This document shows positions 6,069-11,540 of a stretch of DNA of 11,540 nt, in pieces (the stretch's first letter is position 1; the number at the start of each line of letters is the position of its first letter). The translations under genes were made by a program, and so were the position numbers. The notes under the pieces were generated by a model. The model was not told the origin of the DNA. It worked only from the letters and a program-made list of their open reading frames with translations, and searched no databases. Location: contig DHVB01000028.1 of NCBI GenBank assembly GCA_002412425.1, positions 1 through 11,540 on the forward strand, written 5' to 3'. Source of the DNA: Bacteroidales bacterium UBA5219. GTDB taxonomy: Bacteria; Bacteroidota; Bacteroidia; Bacteroidales; ML635J-15.

Positions 6069-7199
6069 ATGATTAATCGAATTTTAAGCAAAGAAATAGA
6101 TAAACGTTTGTTTGCAGGAAAAGCAATTATTATTATCGGAGCAAGGCAGGTTGGCAAAACTTCGTTGCTTCATAGTAAATTTGATGGAAATCCAAATGTG
6201 CTTTGGTTAGAAGGTGATAATATAGAAACTCAATTATTATTTGAGGATTTTACACTTTCATTTGCAAAAACACTAATTGGAGACAAGAAAATTTTAATTA
6301 TTGATGAAGCTCAAAACATTTTGAATATTGGCATTAAATTAAAAATTATTATTGACCAAATGAAAGATATTCAGGTAGTTGCTACAGGAAGTTCGTCTTT
6401 TGATTTGGCAAATAAAATTAATGAACCACTTACTGGCAGAAAATGGGAATATAAATTATATCCCATATCTTTTGCTGAGATGGTTGCACATCACAGTTTT
6501 TTTGAAGAGTACAAAATGTTGGAGCAACGTCTTGTTTACGGTTATTACCCCGAAGTGGTGATGCAAAAAAATGAAAATATGGTAGAAGTTTTGCAGGGAC
6601 TTGCAACAAGCTATTTATATAAAGATGTGTTGAAATGGGAAAATATTCAAAAAAGTGACAGAATGATAAAACTTCTGCAAGCTTTAGCTTTTCAAATTGG
6701 CGGACAAGTGTCATATACTGAATTGGGTAAAATCTGTGGATTAGATAGCAAAACCATTGAGAAATACATTCTATTGTTAGAGCAAGCTTTTATTATTTTT
6801 AGATTGAACTCTTTTAGTCGCAATCAACGAAATGAATTGAAATTTAGTAAGAAAATTTATTTTTATGATAATGGAATTCGTAATGCGTTGATAGCAAACT
6901 TTAATCCTGTAAATTTGAGAGATGATCTTGGAGCTTTGTGGGAAAATTTTATGATTTCTGAAAGACAGAAAAAAAATCATTATTCTCATTCCTATGCCAA
7001 TTCGTGGTTTTGGCGAACACAAACTCAAAAAGAAATTGATTATTTAGAAGAAAAAGATGGTGTTATAAATGCATTTGAGTTTAAATGGAATAAAAACAAA
7101 AAAACAAGAATGCCTTTGGACTTTATGAAATCATATCCAAATGCTATTTATTCCACAATTACACCAGAAAATTTTTATGAGTTTTTAAGTATGGAATAA
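6069..7199 (+). CDS. AAA-type ATP-binding protein with DUF4143 C-terminus
   Basis: The 376-residue protein belongs to the widespread AAA/DUF4143 ATPase family, common in bacteria and archaea and often multicopy. Its N-terminal ATPase has Walker A GARQVGKT (24-31), Walker B ILIIDE (75-80), a sensor-like ATGSSS (105-110) and TGRK (122-125) with a possible arginine finger. PISFAEM (132-138) marks the usual end of the ATPase part. A winged-helix-like segment follows (about 195-245, with ELGKICGLDSKTIEKYI). The C-terminal DUF4143 part carries WENF (291-294), EID (322-324) and FEFKW (336-340). Glu292, Asp324, Glu337 and Lys339 are placed as in PD-(D/E)XK-like folds. The cellular role of the family is not established. 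The gene is complete, single, and tightly flanked by 65-base direct repeats inside larger repeats, which suggests it moves or duplicates as a unit. Confidence 0.88.
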   Translation: MINRILSKEIDKRLFAGKAIIIIGARQVGKTSLLHSKFDGNPNVLWLEGDNIETQLLFEDFTLSFAKTLIGDKKILIIDEAQNILNIGIKLKIIIDQMKDIQVVATGSSSFDLANKINEPLTGRKWEYKLYPISFAEMVAHHSFFEEYKMLEQRLVYGYYPEVVMQKNENMVEVLQGLATSYLYKDVLKWENIQKSDRMIKLLQALAFQIGGQVSYTELGKICGLDSKTIEKYILLLEQAFIIFRLNSFSRNQRNELKFSKKIYFYDNGIRNALIANFNPVNLRDDLGALWENFMISERQKKNHYSHSYANSWFWRTQTQKEIDYLEEKDGVINAFEFKWNKNKKTRMPLDFMKSYPNAIYSTITPENFYEFLSME

Positions 7200-7204
7200 T
7201 CCAC

Positions 7205-7269
7205 TTTCCGTAAATTTTATTAAATTCAAGGAATTTAATCCGCAAATTTGATTGAATTTGAGGAATTTT
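7205..7269. repeat. 65-base direct repeat, right copy
   Basis: This is the partner of 5978-6042, with two substitutions. It starts 5 bases after the ATPase stop codon. One substitution (C to A in the last arm) weakens the CCGCAAATT hairpin, while ATTAAATTC-AAG-GAATTTAAT (7219-7239) is intact and could help end the ATPase transcript, though no T-tract follows. Confidence 0.85.
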
Positions 7270-7276
7270 AACGTAA

Positions 7277-7538
7277 CCCCGCTCGCTCGGATTTGCAATC
7301 CGAGTGCTTAGTAATGTTACACTCGGATTACAAATCCGAGCGAACATCATGGGTGTTGGAGCGAGCATCATGGGTGTTAGAGCGAGCAATGGTGATGATA
7401 GGAGCGAGCTGGTTAAGGTTGTTTGTGAGGCAAAATAAGACTATCAAAAGTTTGTCCGTAGGACAACAGGTGATTAACCGTAGGTGCAGCCTGCGGTAGT
7501 TAGACCCTCAAAAGCTTTGCCCGCAAGGGCAACACAAT
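7277..7538. repeat. Composite intergenic repeat, copy 2
   Basis: This is a direct copy of 5595-5857. Its palindrome has arms 7280-7306 and 7320-7346 with a few mismatches, around the 13-base loop CTTAGTAATGTTA (7307-7319). This loop is the reverse complement of the copy-1 loop TAACATTACCAAG with one mismatch. The two 21-base units are at 7338-7358 and 7359-7379. The hairpins around TTGTCCGTAGGACAA, the ACCGTAGG-type stem and TTTGCCCGCAAGGGC follow in the same order. The stretch 7200-7620 holds no other gene; open frames across it are low-complexity readings of the repeat. Confidence 0.85.
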
Positions 7539-7574
7539 GAAATTATAGCGAGAAGATAAAAAATCTTTACACAT

Positions 7575-7605
7575 TTTGTTGTTTATTTTATTTTTTATAA
7601 GTTTG
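7575..7605 (+). promoter_or_regulatory. Bacteroidota-type promoter of aroC
   Basis: TTTG (7575-7578) and TAAGTTTG (7598-7605) are separated by 19 bases and fit the Bacteroidota TTTG / TAnnTTTG consensus and its usual spacing. Transcription would begin shortly before the ATG at 7621, giving a very short leader without a Shine-Dalgarno sequence, as is usual in this phylum. It would drive the aroC and AddB-like pair. Confidence 0.6.
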
Positions 7606-7620
7606 TTTAAAAAATAAAAT

Positions 7621-8601
7621 ATGAATTCTTTTGGTAGAATTTTTAGAATTAGCATTTATGGCGAATCTCATGCAGGGGAACTGGGAGTTTTAATTGATGG
7701 TGTTCCTGCAGGAATTTTATTAAGTGAAAAAGATTTTGAACTTGCCATAGAAAGACGAAAACCTAATCAAGTTGGTAGCACTTCCCGCAAAGAAGATGAT
7801 ATTCCTTTGATTAAATCTGGTGTTTTTAATTCCTACACAACTGGTGCACCAATTTTAATATCTTTTGAAAATAAAAATATTAAGTCTGAAGATTATAATT
7901 TCAACGGCTTTTATCGTCCCGGACATTCGGATTTTGTAGCAAATAAAAAATATAAATCATTTAACGATTTTAGAGGTTCTGGACATTTTTCGGGCAGAAT
8001 GACTTTAGCTCTTGTTGCAGCTGGTGTTGTGGCTAACAAAATTTTGCCTGATATTAAAATTTCTGCATCTGTTATTTCTGTCGCTGGAAGTAAGGATTTT
8101 CAAACAAAAATTGATGAAGCAGAACAAAATGGCGATTCTTTAGGTGCTGTGGTTGAATGTAGAATAAATAATTTGCCTGTGGGTTATGGTGAGCCTTTTT
8201 TCGATTCTTTAGAGTCTGTTTTGGCACATTTGATTTTTTCAATTCCAGGTGCTAAAGCTATTGAGTTTGGAAATGGAATTTTTGCAGGTTCGGCAAAAGG
8301 CTCTGAATTTAATGATGTGTTTATAAATGAAAATGGCGAAACAAAAACAAATAACTCTGGCGGAATAAATGCAGGAATTAGTAATGGAAATGAAATAGTT
8401 TTTAGAGTTTATTTTCGACCAAGTGCCAGCATCTCAAAAGCTCAAGAGACTTTTAATTTTGAAACAAAAAAAATGGGCGAACTAAAAATTCAAGGACGAC
8501 ATGATGTTTGTTATGCTTTAAGAACGCCTGTAATTGTAGAGTCAGTTGCAGCAATTGTGTTAGCTGATTTTAAGCTTATTTTATCTTCGCAAAAATTATG
8601 A
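7621..8601 (+). CDS. aroC: Chorismate synthase (short, divergent form)
   Basis: AroC catalyses the last shikimate-pathway step, converting 5-enolpyruvylshikimate 3-phosphate to chorismate with loss of phosphate and a need for reduced FMN. At 326 residues it is shorter than the common 350-390. The first signature is GESHA (14-18), with His17 in place of the catalytic first histidine; Ala18 replaces the usual Gly. The second conserved His is in RPGHSDF (99-105, His102). The FMN/substrate region reads GSGHFSGRMT (119-128), rather than the commoner GGGRSSARET. GFYRPGH and the third signature GRHDVCYALR (292-301) with Asp295 and Glu307 are kept. The GHFSGR variant also occurs in chorismate synthases of some anaerobes, so the enzyme is probably active. 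The TGA at 8599-8601 overlaps the next gene's ATG. Confidence 0.92.
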   Translation: MNSFGRIFRISIYGESHAGELGVLIDGVPAGILLSEKDFELAIERRKPNQVGSTSRKEDDIPLIKSGVFNSYTTGAPILISFENKNIKSEDYNFNGFYRPGHSDFVANKKYKSFNDFRGSGHFSGRMTLALVAAGVVANKILPDIKISASVISVAGSKDFQTKIDEAEQNGDSLGAVVECRINNLPVGYGEPFFDSLESVLAHLIFSIPGAKAIEFGNGIFAGSAKGSEFNDVFINENGETKTNNSGGINAGISNGNEIVFRVYFRPSASISKAQETFNFETKKMGELKIQGRHDVCYALRTPVIVESVAAIVLADFKLILSSQKL

Positions 8602-11399
8602 AAAGTTTTTTATTTGAAGTAGCCCAAAATATTATTCAGCAAAAAGATGATTTTCAAAATATTTGCATTGTCGTTCCAAATCGAAGAACAGAGCTGTTTT
8701 TGAAAAAAGAAATTGTAAATAGCCTGAACGAAACTTCTTGGCTTCCGCAAATTATTACAATAAAATCAATTTTTGAGTCAAATTCCAATTTAATAGTTGA
8801 AGATGATTTGCTTTTGATAAGTAAACTTTTTAATGTATATAAAAACTGCACTGGCTCAAACGAAAATTTTGATAATTTTTACTACTGGGGACAAATAATT
8901 TTGAGCGACTTCGATGACGTTGATAAATATTTAGTTGATGCAGAAAAATTATTTGCAAGCATAAATGATATTCAAGAAATTGATGCAAAATTTAGTTCTT
9001 TCGATGAAAAAGAATTAGAAATTATAAAAAGATTTTGGACAAATATAGATATTGACAAGCCCAGCTCTCATAAGGCAGAATTTTTGTCATTATGGTCGAA
9101 AATGTACGATATTTATTCTGAATTTAGAAAAATATTATTCGAGCAAGGCGTTGCCTATCAAGGAATGGCTTACAGAGATTTAGTCGAAAACATTCACAAT
9201 GTAAATTTAGAAAAAGATAAATATTTTATTGTCGGTTTTAATGCTCTAAATAAATGCGAAATAGAAGTTTTTAAATTTTTGAAAACCAATAGAGAAACTG
9301 CATTTTTTTGGGACTATGACGATTATTACGTGAAAAATAACGAGCATGAAGCTGGACGATTTTTAAGAAATAATTTAAAATTATTTACAAATGATTTAAA
9401 ATCGAACAATGATAAAATTAAAAGCCAAAATCTTGATGTTGAGGTAATTAGCCTTCCTACTTCTGTAGCTCAAGTTAAGTTAATAGAAGAAATATTAACA
9501 GAATGGAAAGCCCAACCCGATTTCGATATAGAAAAAGTAGCAATCGCCTTAGGAGATGAAAATTTGTTAATTCCACTTATGACTTCTATTCCCGATTTTG
9601 TTGGTGATTACAATATTACTATGGGTTTTCCTTTGAAAAATACAAAAGCCTTTAATTTTTTTAGCAATTTGCTTTCGCTACGTCAAAATTCAAGATTTTT
9701 AACCGATAGTTTAAAGTTTTATCATAAAGATATTGTAAGCATTTTAACACAAACTTATATCAGCGAATTTTTTTCTAAAGATGCTCAGGAAATTCTTGAA
9801 TATATCAATAAGGAAAAATCAATTTATGTTGATTTAAGTAGTTTTACGCAAAATGAATTTCTTGCAAAATTGTTTGATGCTAATGTAAAAGATGTTCCCG
9901 AAATTTTAAATTGGCTGTCAGAAGTAATTGCAGATGTTTTGGACTTAGTTTCTAAAAAAGAAGATTTTATTTTTGAAACAGAATTTTTGTTAAAGCTCTC
10001 AAACTCAATAAATTTAGTTAGTGATTGTTTTATTGATGGAAAAATTATTATTGAAAGAAAGGAAATTTTATTTAAAATTCTTTTAAATGCTGTAAAATCT
10101 GTGAGCTTAGCATTTGAGGGGGAGCCACTTAAAGGAATGCAGGTTTTAGGTTTTTTGGAAACTCGAAATTTAGATTTTGACAGAGTAATTATGCTTTCGC
10201 TAAACGAAGGTGTTTTTCCCAAAAAATCAGCTGCTCAAACTTTAATTCCTTATAATTTGCGAAAATTTTACGAACTTCCTTCAATAGAGTTTCAGGATAG
10301 TATTTTTGCTTATTATTTTTATCGTTTATTGCAAAGAGCTAAAGATGTGAAAATTCTTTATGCTGCACAAGGCGATGAAAAAATTAGTGGAGAAGTTTCA
10401 AGATTTGTTACTCAAATCAAGTATGAAGCTGATTTTGATATAAAATTTATTAATAAAGCCTACAAGATAAGTCTATCTAACGAAAATGTTTTAAATGTAA
10501 ACAAAACTCCTGAAGTTATTGAGAAAATTCAAACTCATTTGCAAAATGGAATAAGTCCTTCTGCTATAAATTCTTATTTAAGTTGTGAGTTTAAATATTT
10601 TTTAAGGTATGTAAAGGGTTTGAAGGAAGTTGATGAAATTGAAGAAAAAGAAGATGCTGCACTTTTCGGTTCTTTGTTTCATGAAATAATGAAGCTTTTG
10701 TATGAACCATATAAAAATCAAGTTTTAAATAAAGAATTATTTAAGCAAATACGAGCAGATAAAAATATAAACAAGTGTAAAATTGAAGCAATAAAAAAGG
10801 TTTTTAAAGTAAAATCAGAGGTTCAAATTGCGGAGACAGAAAAAAAATTAATTGTAGATGTGGTTGAAAAATATGTTAAACGCATGTTGGATTTTGATAG
10901 CCAAAGTCCTGAGTTTAGCATTGTTGATTTAGAAGCAGAATATTCTCGAGATATTAAACTTGCAAATGATTTTAGCGTAAACATTAAAGGGAATATCGAT
11001 AGAATTGATAGACAAGGAAAAACGCTTAGAGTTATAGATTATAAAACAGGAAAAGTTAAAAATTCTTTTTCTGAAATTTCGGAATTGTTTGAGCAAGATA
11101 GAACATATGAGCTAGATATAATTATGCAGTTGTTTTTATATGCTTATATTCTTCGTGAAAAATATGATTATGTTTGTCCTAGTGTGTTTAGTCTCAATGA
11201 GTTAAATAAAGATTATGATGGTAGTATAAGCATGAAGCGAGAAAAGTTAACTGATTTTTCAGATGATTTATTACAAGCATTTGAAGAAAATTTAATTTCT
11301 TTGTTTGAGAGCATGCTTGAGCCAAATACAATATTTTCGCAAACTACAGATTCCGACAACTGCAAATTTTGTCCTTATAAAGGAATTTGTAACAAATAA
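8598..11399 (+). CDS. AddB-like PD-(D/E)XK nuclease / inactivated helicase-fold protein
   Basis: The 933-residue protein resembles the AddB/RexB subunit of AddAB, which processes double-strand DNA ends for recombination. The N-terminus has VVPNRRTELFLKKEI where a Walker A would be, so the helicase core lacks an obvious ATP site, as is common in Bacteroidota members. FYYWGQIILSDFDDVDKYL (about 93-112) and LGFLETRNLDFDRV with SLNEGVFP (about 515-540) are family wording. The C-terminal nuclease has FHEIMK (His695), NIDRID (Asp801) and VIDYKTG (Asp814, Lys816), then a QLFLYAYI motif. Cys663 (SCEF) with Cys922, Cys925 and Cys931 (CKFCPYKGIC) form the iron-sulfur staple typical of AddB and Cas4-like nucleases. 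It starts inside aroC (ATGA overlap), so translation is probably coupled. The helicase partner AddA is not in this window. Confidence 0.82.
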   Translation: MKSFLFEVAQNIIQQKDDFQNICIVVPNRRTELFLKKEIVNSLNETSWLPQIITIKSIFESNSNLIVEDDLLLISKLFNVYKNCTGSNENFDNFYYWGQIILSDFDDVDKYLVDAEKLFASINDIQEIDAKFSSFDEKELEIIKRFWTNIDIDKPSSHKAEFLSLWSKMYDIYSEFRKILFEQGVAYQGMAYRDLVENIHNVNLEKDKYFIVGFNALNKCEIEVFKFLKTNRETAFFWDYDDYYVKNNEHEAGRFLRNNLKLFTNDLKSNNDKIKSQNLDVEVISLPTSVAQVKLIEEILTEWKAQPDFDIEKVAIALGDENLLIPLMTSIPDFVGDYNITMGFPLKNTKAFNFFSNLLSLRQNSRFLTDSLKFYHKDIVSILTQTYISEFFSKDAQEILEYINKEKSIYVDLSSFTQNEFLAKLFDANVKDVPEILNWLSEVIADVLDLVSKKEDFIFETEFLLKLSNSINLVSDCFIDGKIIIERKEILFKILLNAVKSVSLAFEGEPLKGMQVLGFLETRNLDFDRVIMLSLNEGVFPKKSAAQTLIPYNLRKFYELPSIEFQDSIFAYYFYRLLQRAKDVKILYAAQGDEKISGEVSRFVTQIKYEADFDIKFINKAYKISLSNENVLNVNKTPEVIEKIQTHLQNGISPSAINSYLSCEFKYFLRYVKGLKEVDEIEEKEDAALFGSLFHEIMKLLYEPYKNQVLNKELFKQIRADKNINKCKIEAIKKVFKVKSEVQIAETEKKLIVDVVEKYVKRMLDFDSQSPEFSIVDLEAEYSRDIKLANDFSVNIKGNIDRIDRQGKTLRVIDYKTGKVKNSFSEISELFEQDRTYELDIIMQLFLYAYILREKYDYVCPSVFSLNELNKDYDGSISMKREKLTDFSDDLLQAFEENLISLFESMLEPNTIFSQTTDSDNCKFCPYKGICNK

Positions 11400-11449
11400 A
11401 ATTTCTTTGTTTGTATAATTTTTGTATTCGTAAGTCTTTGATTAGTTGT

Positions 11450-11476
11450 GTTTTATTGTGTCGCCCTTGCGGGCGA
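11450..11476. repeat. Partial inverted copy of the intergenic repeat end
   Basis: The reverse complement of 11450-11476 closely matches the end of the composite repeats: a GCCCGCAAGGGC hairpin followed by a CACAATAAA-like tail, as at 5838-5860. The local hairpin is TCGCCC-TTGC-GGGCGA. It shows that the repeat family also occurs downstream of the AddB-like gene, in the opposite orientation. Confidence 0.6.
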
Positions 11477-11499
11477 GTGGGTGTGGGGGTGTATATCCG

Positions 11500-11536
11500 G
11501 AGGCTGTCTCAAAAGTAAAAACAGCCTCTTTTTTTT
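11500..11536 (+). terminator. Terminator-like hairpin at the window end
   Basis: GAGGCTGT (11500-11507) and ACAGCCTC (11521-11528) form an 8-base-pair stem with a 13-base loop, followed by eight T (11529-11536). It would end the aroC/AddB-like transcript 100 bases after the stop. The left arm plus loop (GAGGCTGTCTCAAAAGT) also resembles the ends of some insertion sequences in Bacteroidota, so an IS remnant or an IS beginning beyond the window is an alternative. Confidence 0.6.
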
Positions 11537-11540
11537 CACC

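Noticed and set aside
6061..6072. Three-codon ATG-AAA-TTA-TGA before the ATPase as an upstream regulatory frame
   Set aside because: It is too short to distinguish from chance in A/T-rich DNA; I mention it only as context for the start.
7159..7499. Open frames on both strands across the right repeat block
   Set aside because: They are repetitive translations of the same intergenic element, and one runs into the ATPase 3' end.
9824..10222. 132-codon open frame opposite the AddB-like gene
   Set aside because: It is a shadow of an A/T-rich coding strand, Ser/Lys/Phe-rich without motifs or start signals.

Overview
The window appears to join two unrelated genomes. Bases 1 to about 5,430 look like a low-GC alphaproteobacterium, probably host-associated. 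The ribosomal protein S4 reads like the alphaproteobacterial form (for example ending VPYPVQMQPELIVEFYSR). BamD and MurJ are Gram-negative envelope genes, the readable promoters are of the sigma-70 type, and Shine-Dalgarno sequences precede rpsD and the small lipoprotein gene. Bases from about 5,510 to the end look like Bacteroidota. They hold a chorismate synthase gene behind a TTTG-19-TAAGTTTG promoter, an AddB-like protein of Bacteroidota style, a DUF4143-type ATPase, almost no Shine-Dalgarno sequences, and dense palindromic intergenic repeats. The seam falls inside a gene that starts like the lipoprotein RlpA and stops before its catalytic domain. A metagenomic mis-join is the simplest explanation. 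A real transfer is possible but would need reads crossing the seam.

Left part, in order: a small unrecognised Cys-containing gene (18-428) with a strong terminator; a secreted Cys-rich protein with two InlB/Listeria-Bacteroides-type repeats (551-1990) behind its own promoter; a structured leader and rpsD (2156-2788) with a terminator; a convergent bamD (complement 2908-3627); a divergent murJ (3659-5146) 31 bases away; and a short lipoprotein gene (5199-5459) that resembles the N-terminus of RlpA. BamD (outer-membrane protein assembly), MurJ (lipid II flipping) and RlpA (septal peptidoglycan) form an envelope-biogenesis neighbourhood next to a translation gene.

Middle part (5460-6068 and 7200-7620): no credible genes, but two copies of a composite repeat of about 262 bases in direct orientation (5595-5857 and 7277-7538). 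Each carries a 27-base-arm palindrome, a 21-base tandem duplication and several small hairpins. Inside these lie two copies of a second 65-base direct repeat (5978-6042 and 7205-7269) that closely flank one ATPase gene (6069-7199). The 13-base loop of the palindrome is inverted between the two copies.

Right part: aroC (7621-8601) overlaps an AddB-type nuclease/helicase-like gene (8598-11399) by four bases, so the two are probably co-translated. The window ends with a short inverted piece of the intergenic repeat and a terminator-like hairpin that also resembles an insertion-sequence end. I recognised no tRNA, rRNA or CRISPR. No database search was possible, so all taxonomic and family assignments rest on motif recognition.
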